Source: Scolanthus callimorphus (taxonomy: Eukaryota; Cnidaria; Anthozoa; Actiniaria; Edwardsiidae). Taken from it: a DNA stretch of 64,000 bases. The position numbers and the translations under genes were made by a program. Positions 54,908 to 64,000 of this stretch are shown here, in pieces; position 1 is the stretch's first letter, and each line of letters starts with the position of its first letter. The notes beneath the pieces are model-generated. The model did not search any database and had not been told where the DNA came from. It saw only the letters and a list, made by a program, of their open reading frames with translations. The DNA is taken from positions 14,233,399 through 14,297,398 of the forward strand of contig CM066912.1 in the NCBI GenBank assembly GCA_033964015.1, in the 5' to 3' direction.

Positions 54908-55077
54908 TTAGGGCCCAGTCTCCCCATTTAAGCGCGCGTCCTTCGGGAAAAGCCGTCACAAAACGTGCTGTCGATTTCGGGTGCATTTGTGCCAAGCGCG
55001 TACTTCAACCGTTTGTTTGGTAATGGGTAAGGATTCGGGAAACACTTCTATTTATATTTTTCATTGCGGGCGTCCTT

Positions 55078-55530
55078 GTGGGCGTTGACGGGCGCTGTAG
55101 CGGGCGTTGACGCGCGTGACGGGCGTTGTAGCGGCCGTTGACGGGCGAGACGGGCGTTGACGGGCGTGACGGGCGCTGTAGCGGGCGCGACGGGCGTTGT
55201 AGGGCGCTACGGGCGTTGACGGGCGCTGTAGCGGGCGCGACGCGCGTTGTAGCGGGCGATGTAGCCGGCGCGACGGGCGTTGACGGGCGCTGTAGCGGGC
55301 GCGACGGGCGTTGTAGCGGGCGTGACGGGCGTTGACGGGCGCTGTAGCGGGCGCGACGGGCGTTGTAGCGGGCGTTGACGGGCGCTACGGGCGCTGTAGC
55401 GGGCGTTGACGGGCGCGACGGGCGTTGCAGCGGGCGTTGTAGCGGGCGTTGACGGGCGCTACGGGCGTTGACGGGCGCTGTAGCGGGCGTGACGGGGATT
55501 GACAGGCACTGTAGTGGGCGTCCTGTCTAC
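55078..55530. repeat. GC-rich minisatellite (GGGCGTTGACGGGCGCTGTAG words)
   Basis: Mixed 8-18 bp units (gggcgttgac, gggcgctgtagc, gggcgcgac) repeat for 450 bp directly upstream of a TATA box. This is the sharpest GC shift in the window. Confidence 0.9.
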
Positions 55531-55542
55531 GGTCGCTACAAA

Positions 55543-55552
55543 TATATAAATA
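55543..55552 (+). promoter_or_regulatory. TATA box (TATATAAATA)
   Basis: 33 nt upstream of the ATG at 55585, so transcription would start only about 5-12 nt before the codon. The second Polinton gene has the same layout. Confidence 0.55.
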
Positions 55553-55584
55553 CTAGCTCCATTGACACTGTTTCATTTGTCACC

Positions 55585-55899
55585 ATGTCTCGGGTAGTGA
55601 AGAACAACCTCGGCTTTCTCCAAGCATTGTGTAGTTGCCCGCCACATCAGCGTCAATACCTTCTCGACACAGCCACCCCAGAACAAGTTCATGCTCTAAC
55701 TCAGATTGCCCATAATGTTGGAAATGGATATATCCCATTGGGTGATGATGAGTTTGGTAACATAAGACGACACGGGGAGGACCTAGGCGCCTTGGCTAGT
55801 GGTTCCACCCCTTTCAAAGATAAAAAACAAACCTTGTCACAAAAAGGGGGTGGGTTTGTCCAAGACCTACTCGTCCCTGTTTTAGCATTACTGCTCTGA
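55585..55899 (+). CDS. Small conserved Polinton protein (hydrophobic-tail type)
   Basis: 104 residues from a good start context (CACCATG). Begins MSRVVKNNLGFLQALCSCPP with a helical N-terminal half (HQRQYLLDTATPEQVHALTQ) and ends KKQTLSQKGGGFVQDLLVPVLALLL. The two-part plan (helical region predicted to bind other element proteins, then a QKGG-FLP-like hydrophobic tail) is common among small proteins of animal Polintons. Its role is not known; a minor virion or core role has been suggested by position. The stop is directly followed by the next TATA box (55903). Confidence 0.65.
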   Translation: MSRVVKNNLGFLQALCSCPPHQRQYLLDTATPEQVHALTQIAHNVGNGYIPLGDDEFGNIRRHGEDLGALASGSTPFKDKKQTLSQKGGGFVQDLLVPVLALLL

Positions 55900-55902
55900 G
55901 GG

Positions 55903-55910
55903 TATAAATA
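55903..55910 (+). promoter_or_regulatory. TATA box (TATAAATA)
   Basis: Four bases after the previous stop codon and 40 nt before the ATG at 55943, indicating separate compact transcription units. Confidence 0.55.
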
Positions 55911-55942
55911 CACGTCACGTTTGAGGATCAAATCATTTGCCA

Positions 55943-56491
55943 ATGGTATTCGCCATGAAACGTTCACTGGACTCAGATAGCGATATGTCTAGCGACGACG
56001 AGGATGAGCAAGAGGAGGAAAATGATGGACCTCGAATCAAAGACGTGTTGAGTCAGATTTCAAATGCTGTTCCCTATCAAAATACCCGAGACCTTCTGCA
56101 CAGTATAGCCGCCTCTAAAGACATTTTGTTTTGGTCGCCTAACGGGGAAATGATTCGTCGTAAACGCAGAATACCAAACACAGTTATTGCTGATCTTATA
56201 GAGTTTGTATTACTACCTTTCAGCGAAGATATTTCACCTCCAAGAGGTTTAAAGTCTTTTCTCGAGGGACTGGCAGAATTAGGAATTGATAAGAGACTGA
56301 TCCGTAACAAAGCAGCTTTGAACGATGTAGTTACCTATGAAAGTAGGGAGACAAAAAGCGAGCAATCTAGCGATGATGAAACGGACGATAATAATGAAAG
56401 TGATGAAGAAACTGGCCAATCTGCTGGTGACGATGAGGAAGCGGAGCAATCCAGCGATGAGGAAACTGAGCAATCCATTGACGAAGAATGA
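55943..56491 (+). CDS. Conserved Polinton protein with acidic ends
   Basis: About 182 residues (ATG 55943; ATG 55955 has a better context). Acidic Ser/Asp start (SLDSDSDMSSDDEDEQEEE), a central conserved part (DILFWSPNGEMIRRKRRIPN then TVIADLIEFVLLP...LIRNKAAL), and a long D/E/S/Q tail (about residues 135-182). The central motif is found in Polinton proteins next to ATPase genes; function unknown. The last codons overlap the next ORF by ATGA (56488-56491). Confidence 0.65.
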   Translation: MVFAMKRSLDSDSDMSSDDEDEQEEENDGPRIKDVLSQISNAVPYQNTRDLLHSIAASKDILFWSPNGEMIRRKRRIPNTVIADLIEFVLLPFSEDISPPRGLKSFLEGLAELGIDKRLIRNKAALNDVVTYESRETKSEQSSDDETDDNNESDEETGQSAGDDEEAEQSSDEETEQSIDEE

Positions 56492-56619
56492 GACAAGAGG
56501 GAGATGGAGGCTCGGGTGACATTGAAAAGAAAGCTGATGGATTATGCAGTCATTGTGAAGGGAACAATTCTTATCGCATCGATATTGCTGAGTGTGGAAA
56601 ATGCTTGTGGCAAGATTAA
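56488..56619 (+). CDS. Small zinc-ribbon ORF, upstream half
   Basis: 43 residues, MRQEGDGGSGDIEKKADGLC with Cys pairs CSHC and CGKC. It overlaps the previous stop as ATGA and ends in TAA immediately followed by the ATG of the next ORF in the same frame. Either two tiny genes or one zinc-ribbon protein with an in-frame stop. Confidence 0.45.
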   Translation: MRQEGDGGSGDIEKKADGLCSHCEGNNSYRIDIAECGKCLWQD

Positions 56620-56817
56620 ATGTCCGGACGTTACGAAAAAGACAAAATCTACGAATGCCCAGTTTGTCAAAAGCAATCACCCATGGGAAAAGCTTGGAAG
56701 GGGTCTTTTCTGCGGTGTTATGATTGCATGGCGGGCTCGTATTACAACACGAAAAAAGATGAGTGGAAACCTCTACCTCAAGTCAAGAATACTAGTGAAC
56801 AGACTTTAGACTTGTAA
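56620..56817 (+). CDS. Small zinc-ribbon ORF, downstream half
   Basis: 65 residues, MSGRYEKDKIYECPVCQKQS with CPVC and CYDC pairs 16 residues apart, then a polar tail that runs into the right TIR (from 56773). The metal-ribbon shape suggests nucleic-acid or protein binding. AATAAA follows at 56829-56834. Confidence 0.5.
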   Translation: MSGRYEKDKIYECPVCQKQSPMGKAWKGSFLRCYDCMAGSYYNTKKDEWKPLPQVKNTSEQTLDL

Positions 56818-57365
56818 TCAATATCTTAATAAAGCGTTTATTTACCTAACCGTTAGTGGTAGTATTTTATGTAATAGTATTTTATGTAGTCGATATTCAT
56901 TCATTTTACAATAAAGAGAATAAGCCATATCTCTGCATCATGTTATCTCCGCATAAACAAAACCTTACACTATAATTAATATTCGAGTTGCAGTCAACAA
57001 ACACTAATCCCTTACACATCCGTTAGTTAATCCTGGTATTGTCTCCCTTTGTTTTTCTTAATCCCTCCTGAACAAAAGCATTCCAGTGTTAATCCTAGTA
57101 TTGTCTCCAATAACAATAGGCTCCTCACCACCAGGCTCACCCGCATGCTCACCCGCAAAAAAAAAATAGTCTGTGACGTCATCCGGCTCACCCGCATGCT
57201 CACCCGCAGGCTCACCCGCAAAAATAGTCTGTGACGTCATCCGGCTCACCCGCTCCACGGCTCCGCACCGGGCTCCGAAAAAAGCTCCGAGGCTCCGCAC
57301 CGGGCTCCTCAGCTCCTCACCGGGCTCCTCAAAAAAACGGCTAATTCGGTCCCTACTATACTACT
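56773..57365 (-). repeat. Polinton right terminal inverted repeat
   Basis: Complement of the left TIR. Outermost bases CTACTATACTACT, followed by the TTTACA duplication at 57366-57371. Confidence 0.9.
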
Positions 57366-57371
57366 TTTACA

Positions 57372-59218
57372 AGGAAAATATGTCTGAAATTAAGGCTACT
57401 AACAAGTATGATATTGATAAAACTATTGTTGATTTATTTGCTAGAATGGACCCCTTAAACAGGTACCTTTCCGGAAAATATTGTTTTCAAATTGTACCCC
57501 CTAAAAGGTACCACAGGCCTGATTTAAACCCTAGAAGGTACAACGAGCACCCCCACCCGAAAAATAGGGGAGTCCCCCCTGGGAACTGTGCCTCAACCCT
57601 AAAGAAATTGCAACATAAGTTTTATTGTGTGATTCCAGATATTATCCATACCCCTCCCACGGAACTGGTTTGAGGTGTGAGCCCCCACCTCTCTGGAATT
57701 TTCTGTGAAAAATACAGCGATGATATGAGAAACCATATGCTTTGGTAATTAAACAAATCAGGAATGAGCAAACCTATAGTCCAGGGAATCTATTGCATCT
57801 TTAACACAACTGAATATTACCACAGGGCACAATAGAACAATAATGTGATTCCAGAAAAATACCTTTACCTCCCCAATGGAACAGATTTGGAAATTCTTCC
57901 AGAGCGGGAATATATGCTTGTAGTAGAATGCACAAACTTGCTAGCTCTAAAGTAACTGGTAATGTACAGTAGGGAACACCAGGAAATCACTTTCACTCTT
58001 ACGGACCTCAGAATACCAGTGGGTTCCAGGGGTTACTAGTACCTCAGTCACTGGAAAGCCTTGCTATTGTCTTGCATGTGTTTCATTTAACCAGCCCTAA
58101 TGTACCACAGAATATCAGCACCATGAACTATAAAAAAAAGAATCAAAATCAAACTAGGATATCTAGTACATGACAGCCTGAGTTGTTAGATTAGTAAGGC
58201 TTAGTAGAGGTCTGGATTGTGAAACACCATGACTGAGGCCTTGAGGTAATATTTAAATGCCCCTTATTTTGACTTGATCAGGGTCCAGTTGCTCGAAAGT
58301 AGTTTAGCACTAATCCAGGATTAATTACCATGGTGACTCGATGGTTTTGTTCAGAACTAAACCTGGTTTAAATTTAATCCACCTTTGAACAACCCGCACC
58401 AGGATTTCAAAGTCTGCATAACTGATCATTCATTGTTAATGAATTCATTATTCATTAGATACTTTAGCCAACATAAAGGAAAACAAAAGTGAAAACATAG
58501 CAAATACAGTTTATTGTTGGTGTATAAAAACCCGAAACTTGCTTTTTCGTGTGACAAAGTGAAATTTAATGTGAAAAATAATGACATTTGATAAAATAAT
58601 TACAATTTTAAGCGGTAACTCGACTTGGGACATGTATTGGTGGTGGATGCAAATCTATAACCCTAGCCTATTACAGGAAAAAGTAAATCAGAAAATATTT
58701 TCAAAATGTGCATGAGCATGCCTCCCCCTTACATTGTACTTCGGAATCTTGTTAGGATATCTAAGGCAGTGATTACATGATACTGGTACAAACTCAGAGT
58801 GATCTGTGATCCACTCTAAGTTTGTAGCGGTATTGGCTCTCATAAATGTATTGACATGCATATACATGAAGTCAGTCTGGAAAAAAGTCCAGAGGCTTGC
58901 ACACGTTCATTTTGGTTGCTGACCAGACACGAACTTCGAGTCCATACCGGTCTCACATAAACACAATCACAAAAGGTGATGATTACATGAGACCAATATC
59001 AACTCAGAGTGATCTCAGTAAATACTGGTCTCATGTAATCGCTATTACAATCCTATTGAACTTAGCACAGGATACAAGGTGCAAGGCTCATTGGTGAGAA
59101 ATGTTGAGACCTGACAGCCATGCCGCACCTCCTGGGACTTTTCAGCAGCGAACATTGTTGTTTGGCAAAAACACAGCAATTTTCCATCCATTAAACTCAG
59201 CTTTGAATATTCATTTTA
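57372..59218. other. Right flank repeat, then noncoding sequence with small inverted repeats
   Basis: 57372-57600 continues the repeat interrupted by the Polinton. MITE end-like phrases follow ('gtgtgattccaga') at about 57630 and 57845. 58740-59050 contains 'caaactcagagtgatct' words in both orientations, related to 2740-2870 (ggttgctgaccgg..acgaac). No gene. Confidence 0.45.
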
Positions 59219-59257
59219 GCGGAGCTCCTTTGCGGCCGAAGGCCGCAGAGCGGAGCA
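59219..59257. repeat. GC-rich hairpin (GCGGAGCTCC...GCGGAGC)
   Basis: TGCGGCC-GAA-GGCCGCA core with outer GCGGAGCTCC / GCGGAGC; the same design as the hairpin at 23493-23530. Confidence 0.65.
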
Positions 59258-60867
59258 CCATAGGTATCGCAGGAAGAGTTCAAAAGCTCAAAACAGAACT
59301 CAGGTATACGATCGACTTGATTTTTCACGGTTCAGCGGTATTCTCTGGTATCGCGGGGCGCGTCCGTGTCTGTCTGCGCGCCCCACCACAGGCAACCCCG
59401 GAACTGTCTGTCATTTTTCTGCAGGACTCTTGACTCTGTCGTCTGTTCGTCTGTACAGAGTTCTTTTTCCTAACTGATAAAAAATCGATGACAAGACGAG
59501 AAAAATTAAAGAGAGAATTTTGATAGAAGAACCGGAAGAAATTATTCGAGGAGAGAGCTAGAATAGCGACGGGAAGAAGCCGGGCAAAGCATGAACCACC
59601 GCCAAAGAGAGTGCAAAGTGAACAAACGAAACAACGCGAGACGGTTTTTACTCTTCATCAAAAACTCTTGAAATCAAGCTGACAAATCACGATTTAGAAA
59701 ATGAGTTACCAGCGGGAAGAAGAGTGACCGATGTCATGATTATAGAAAAAACGTTTGTCGAGGGAAAGAAGGAGTAGAGAAGAATACCAGTGAATGGTGA
59801 AGTCGAAAAAGACAAAAGAAGACGGACGAACGAAGAGCTAGCGTAGAAACCCATTTTCAAGGTAGGTACTTCAACTTTGTAGCTAGAGTATAAAATGAGC
59901 ATTCAGCAGTAATCAGATTTTATCTACCGCAAACTTCAAACTTAAATCATTCGTGTTTTTCCCGAACTTTTGCGGGCTGTTTTCTCACTCGTTTGAAAAA
60001 GATGAAAGTTGAATGCGACGATAGACGGATAGTGGCCGCTCGTGAGATTAGTCGTTTTTACACGCTCAACCATTGTGGTTTAAGCTTTTTTTCTGTATTG
60101 CAATCAGAATACCGTATTTTCTAGTGATTAAGTTATAGTGGAGCTGACAACTGCCGTGGCTGTGTTTACTTTTGGCGGAGAGACTCGGGAGAATGTCATG
60201 AAAGAAAAACTTGTCACGCATCGGTATGGCTGCCATCTTTAGCTCGCGAGCTTTTGGTCATCATAGGACTCGTCCAGCTCCAAACTTCAGGTTTAGATAA
60301 CGGTACAATGATTCTTGAATTTTCTAATGTATCTAAGCTATTCAAATTGAGACATTTTCAATTCAAATTGAGACATTTTCGACTTCTCAATTTGGTTCGG
60401 CTACAACGAGCAACTTTTGTGCGCTAATTTAATTTTGTAGAAATTCCCTAAGATGTATTCCTGGCTGCGGGGAAGCTTCACAGAGTATTTCACATATGAC
60501 AGGCAAGTGGAAATCTATCTAGGAATAATTATTGCTGTCTATCAGTGCCAATATGCACTGACATTTTACTTTTAATTTATTGTTGTCAGGCATGAACTTA
60601 GAAGTCATGGAAATGTATAAATTTTGCACAACATAGATGTAAATTTTGCTCAACATAAACACAATAATTCATAGACTATAGAAGTTTAAAAATATTGCTT
60701 GAAGTTTTGACAGCCCTGAAATCGATTTATAAGGGATGGCCAGCTGATCTGGGACTTTGAAATTAGCCAATCAGATGCAGAAATTTTTTCTGTATTTTTT
60801 CACATGTTTTTTTTTGTCTTACCGAATTTCCCCATGTTTTAAGATACTAGTAGCGGTTTCTAGTCAT
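59258..60867. other. Possible untranslated first exon or promoter region; no protein recognised
   Basis: CpG density is higher between about 59340 and 60250. A donor-like 'ttttcaag|gtaggtac' occurs at about 59862. Preceding ATGs (for example 59591, MNHRQRECKVNKRNNARR) lead to short frames. This could be a 5' untranslated exon of a gene to the right; weak evidence. Confidence 0.2.
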
Positions 60868-61269
60868 TTAATTAATAATATTGCTCTGTAGATGGTGAAT
60901 GATATTGCTCTGTAGGTGTGCATACCTATTCCAGGGCTGTTCCTTTTTGATTTCAAGCGCAAGAAATTCTAGTTTCTCGTTTTCGATGTCTTTTCTGACT
61001 TTATAGTTTAGATTGCTTCGGATATAAAAACAAACACCTCCCCCAAATTGGCCATTTACTGGGCGATCTTTTCTTACGATTTCGTATCCTGGTACGTAAA
61101 GTTCGTTGTCCTGATTTGACTGTTCAAGCTTTGTTTCATTAACTGCTAGAATATCGATTTTTTGTTGTGACATAAATACTCTTAATTCGTCAATATGAGT
61201 GAGTAATCTATTTATATTAAGACAGGCAATTAGCAACCCTTTGCTGGGTATAATAATAGAATCATGCAC
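60868..61269 (-). pseudogene. LINE APE-type endonuclease, N-terminal part of ORF2
   Basis: Cuts target DNA for LINE insertion. Reads LLIACLNINRLLTHIDELRV, KIDILAVNETKLEQSNQ (catalytic E), YEIVRKDRPVNGQFGGGVCF. It stops at 60868, before the reverse transcriptase, which is absent below. The ORF2 start lies about 70 nt after ORF1. Truncation on the 3' side is unusual for a LINE. Confidence 0.8.
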
Positions 61270-61338
61270 TGACTTACCAGAAATATCGTTTACCTGCGAC
61301 TCAGAATCAATATCGGGCTCACAGGCCGCAGCAATCTT

Positions 61339-62460
61339 CTAGTTAATATCCCCCCTTACAGATTTGATAAAATTTCTTGCTAGTTGCTTTGTACCATCTT
61401 GGTTCAAGTGAAGTCCGCTAGCGTTTAACATTGCTCTAGTAATATTGCTGTTGTCAATGAACTCCCATTTGTTTTGCCGACAAAACGATCTTAGAATTTT
61501 GTTGGCTTCAGGGACTTTTTCCTGGACTTGAGGCTTGTCTTTCCGTGTTGTAATGGCCGATATCGATATCTTGGTGTCCGGGTTAGAAGTACTAACTTCT
61601 TGAGCCAGATCTACAATCTTTTCGGCGACATCCCTTGCGCTCGAGGAGTTGAACGAGTTTGTACCGGCGTGGGGGATAAAGTGATCACAACCTCTCCGCA
61701 GTAAAGGTTTCACGTAATCGTGCATGTCGTCCACAGTTGCCCCAGGGAACGAGCTGACTTTAACGTGCTGGTTTGGCTTCGACATCTTTTTCCCATTTAG
61801 GTATTTGATAATCGAATCTCCTGCGATGATGGTTTTAGTCGTTTTCTTTGGCGTTTCATTGTTGGAATCTTCGTGTCTCGCGTCGGCTGCGGGACCATGG
61901 TTTCCTTCTGTACTGGGCCTCGGATTTGGCGAACGTTTATTACGTTTTTGTGTTGTCCGCCATTCTTGACCGTTCTGCTCTAGTTCTACGATAATAGATT
62001 ATTCATGCCGATCGACTTTATTTGCATTTTCTGAGAGCCGCGCATCATGGAGGTCTTTAGAGACTAATTGCAGAGCAAGGGACAGAGAGTCACGCTCCTC
62101 TTTTAACGTAGCGCAGCGCTCTTCCATTTGGCGTAAACTAGCTCGAAGTAAGTCGTTCTCATTTCGGAGTTCGGCGTACCTTTCTTCGCTGACGTGACTT
62201 GGGCTTGCCGTTTTAAGATAAGACCAGATTTTTCTGATTTCCCCTTTTAACTCAATGATTTCTTCTCTTGAATCGCTGTCGACAGAGGACTCTTCCTGCA
62301 TGGAAGTAGAAGGAGTCGAGCCGGTCATTTCTTCATTTTGGTTGGCTATGCGGTCATGATCGAGGGAAGCCGGGTTGCCGCCATCTTGGCTACTCGCTTT
62401 CTCGCCAGATTCAATCGGCGTTTTTCCCGTCTTGCCTTTCCCTTTACTACCGCCAGCCAT
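61339..62460 (-). pseudogene. LINE ORF1 with SGNH-esterase domain (one nonsense codon)
   Basis: Starts MAGGSKGKGKTGKTPIESGE at 62460. A coiled-coil segment (REEIIELKGEIRKIWSYLKT...LRQMEERCATLKEERDSL) is followed by an in-frame TAA (61999-62001) and then, same frame, an SGNH hydrolase-like domain: block I IIAGDSIIKYL, block III HAGTNSF and a C-terminal ASGLHLNQDGTK. Esterase-bearing ORF1 proteins are known in CR1-type LINEs, where the domain may aid membrane or RNP interactions. The final Asp of the D-x2-H block appears replaced (N-A-S-G-L-H), so activity is doubtful. Confidence 0.75.
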
Positions 62461-62719
62461 ATTTTTGGGATTTGAGTAATAATTGCCTACAGAAAGCGGA
62501 TTTATGTAGGTATTTACGAAAATTTAGACTTTTTCTGGTCCTTTTGTAGAGAGCTCCACCGTGTCACACACACACCAGCAGGACTTCAATAGATTTCAAT
62601 AGATTTCAAAGAACGTGCGCTAAAAATATCATTTGACCGTACACCATATAATGGTTGGATATATGAATTACGATTTACGAAATCTAATATATAAAAATAT
62701 ATTACATAATTAATAATAT

Positions 62720-63595
62720 ATGTTACTAGACGATTTCAAGAAGACATATCCTAAAGCTGATATGTCAAAATTCAAGTTTATTAATGATGACTATGGTGGA
62801 TATATATATTGGTTGTATAAAAAGCTAACTGTTATGAGTTATGATGATCAAACAGGACAAACATGGATGAGTAATATACCAAGTGACTGGAAGATTAGAT
62901 TAAATGCAGACCTTGGAATAAAAAAGTATTTTCCTGATAGCTTGAAGTTAACAAATAAATTATACCCAATACCTGCGATAGACTTTGAATCAACATCGTA
63001 AGACATCTCCACACTGTTAACAAACCTCGATATCTACGTATCACAAAAGCAAAAATTCACAGCTGATATGCGGGATATTTTCAAAGAGACCACTATAACA
63101 TTTCATTCCGCTAAGCAGTCAAGAAGATGGTTACAAGGCCCTGATTACAATTACTGGCCTCAGCAGTTGAATTTTGATGTATGGTGTGCGACAAGTGGCT
63201 GTGGTATAAGCTTACATGAAGCTAGATCATACCCACCTGTAGTCTATGGGTTTATTAAATGTCATGTTTACTTTACCATACGTAGGATTTTGTATGAGAT
63301 TGGATGTCCGCTACCAGATGATACTGTATTTGATCAGACAAATAACACATATAATAAAGTGGTTTTACAAAGGCTGTGTCATGAATTTGGTTTACCTACT
63401 AACCCTGATTTTAGATATAAAGGTGGCCGGAACCATGGCTTGGGAGATGTATTATTGTACTATCCTGGGGAAGGTTATCGTAATGTACATGTAATCAGAG
63501 GGTATGACAAAGAGGCGGATACATGGCCTGATAACTTAAATATATTTTCTGATGAAGGTGATACCAAAAATAGATCTATTTCTCAGCATGTGTGA
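62720..63595 (+). pseudogene. Unrecognised element-type protein (one nonsense codon)
   Basis: A frame of about 291 codons from ATG 62720, broken only by TAA at 62999-63001. Parts: LLDDFKKTYPKADMSKFKFI, YIYWLYKKLTVMSYDDQTGQ, then FHSAKQSRRWLQGPDYNYWP, QLNFDVWCATSGCGISLHEA, HVYFTIRRILYEIGC and KGGRNHGLGDVLLYYPGEG. The Trp/Tyr/Gly-rich middle looks conserved rather than chance. I associate such proteins with multicopy elements of cnidarians but cannot name a function. The frame ends where a DIRS-type reverse transcriptase begins in another frame. Confidence 0.5.
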
Positions 63596-64000
63596 GTTTT
63601 TGGGAATTCCTATTTCTTCCGAGAAGACATTTTGCCATCCACCACATTATCCTTTGCAGGCATTGAGTTAGATTCCATCCGCATGGAGGCCCGGCTGCAA
63701 AAAGAAAAACTAGACCGTTGTACCAAGCTTATTGCAGCTATTCTGACACGGGAAAAGGTGCCCATCCGGGAGCTTCAGTCCTTAATAGGCTTACTTAACT
63801 TTACTTGTTCAGTTGTACAACCAGGCCGGGCTTTCCTGCGCAGGCTTATTGATTTAACAGTTGGAGCTAAGGCGCACTATTTTGCCAAACTGACGCGTGA
63901 GACTAAGCAAGACCTTAGATTATGGCTAACCTTCCTGTCTCGTTTTAACGGTGTATCTGTCTTTCACAAGGACAGGTGGTATACCTCTAGACATCTCAAT
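63573..64000 (+). pseudogene. DIRS-type reverse transcriptase/RNase H fragment (cut by window end)
   Basis: Reads LFLSMCEFLGIPISSEKT, a frameshift near 63633, then STTLSFAGIELDSIRMEARL, LQSLIGLLNFTCSVVQPGRAFL and RRLIDLTVGAKAHYFAKLTR. The G-I-x-L-D-S and LLNF...PGRAFLRRLIDLT motifs are the thumb/connection region of DIRS-like YR retrotransposons. The palm domain with the catalytic motif is missing on the left, so the copy is truncated there; the right side continues beyond the window. Confidence 0.8.

Larger units (their letters stand above)
42579..57365. mobile_element. Polinton/Maverick element, internally deleted, with later insertions
   Basis: Ends AGTAGTATAGTAGGGACC / complement, long TIRs (42579-43177 and 56773-57365, near-identical, with repeated 'gcgggtgagc' words and small indels), and a 6-bp duplication. 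Of 14.8 kb, about 6.4 kb (44041-50472) and 2.2 kb (50994-53208) are later insertions, leaving about 6.1 kb of Polinton. The packaging ATPase and small genes remain. I found no protein-primed DNA polymerase, integrase, cysteine protease or capsid genes, so this is a deletion derivative that would depend on other copies. Confidence 0.9.

Overview
This is a repeat-dense stretch of an animal nuclear genome. It is AT-rich, with GT-AG and GC-AG introns, tRNA-derived SINEs, many fold-back MITEs, and remnants of every major transposon class (Helitron, Polinton, TIR elements, CR1-like and REL-endonuclease LINEs, DIRS). The mix, and the style of the Helitron and Polinton proteins, suggest an anthozoan cnidarian such as a coral or sea anemone. 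That is an inference; nothing here is species-diagnostic.

Layout. (1) 1-5 kb: a fold-back element, then a small gene on the minus strand that no single open frame reveals. Six short exons (4056 to 2290) with matching splice sites and phases encode a ~108-residue protein with a signal peptide and a very Arg/Lys/His-rich mature part. (2) 5-10 kb: SINE, MITEs, fold-backs and a duplicated exon-like segment. (3) 10.4-23.1 kb: a Helitron on the minus strand. It reads as a spliced gene: first exon with 23-residue basic repeats, then a set of duplicated phase-1 small exons with GC donors, then a large final exon carrying DUF6570-like, HUH Rep (Y2) and PIF1 helicase modules. It is now a pseudogene, interrupted by a 1.09-kb TIR transposon with a 9-bp target duplication. 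(4) 23.5-30.5 kb: a CR1-like LINE 3' part, a ~1-kb-armed inverted repeat with a tandem 258-bp array and a Tc1/IS630-type transposase remnant in its loop, a minisatellite and a near-perfect 149-bp palindrome. (5) 31.3-35.4 kb: a second Helitron scrap, then an almost intact REL-endonuclease non-LTR retrotransposon (one nonsense codon, one frameshift) sitting in a (TAA)n tract. (6) 36.7-42.5 kb: nested MITEs with TTA and TTAA target duplications.

(7) 42.6-57.4 kb: a complete-ended but internally deleted Polinton/Maverick. It has ~600-bp TIRs and a perfect 6-bp duplication (TTTACA). It retains a packaging ATPase, a small conserved protein, an acidic-tailed conserved protein and zinc-ribbon ORFs, but shows no integrase, polymerase, protease or capsid genes. 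Its ATPase gene is split by a 6.4-kb transposon with ~1.1-kb TIRs and a 4-bp duplication (CTGA). A 2.2-kb sequence also present inside the Helitron locus abuts the ATPase start codon. (8) 57.4-64 kb: MITEs, a possible untranslated host exon, the 5' half of a LINE with an SGNH-esterase ORF1, an unrecognised protein ORF, and a DIRS-type reverse transcriptase cut by the window end.

Except for the small secreted-protein gene, nearly all coding signal is of mobile-element origin. The insertion order can be partly read from nesting: Helitron before TIR transposon; MITE-like repeat before Polinton before CTGA element.
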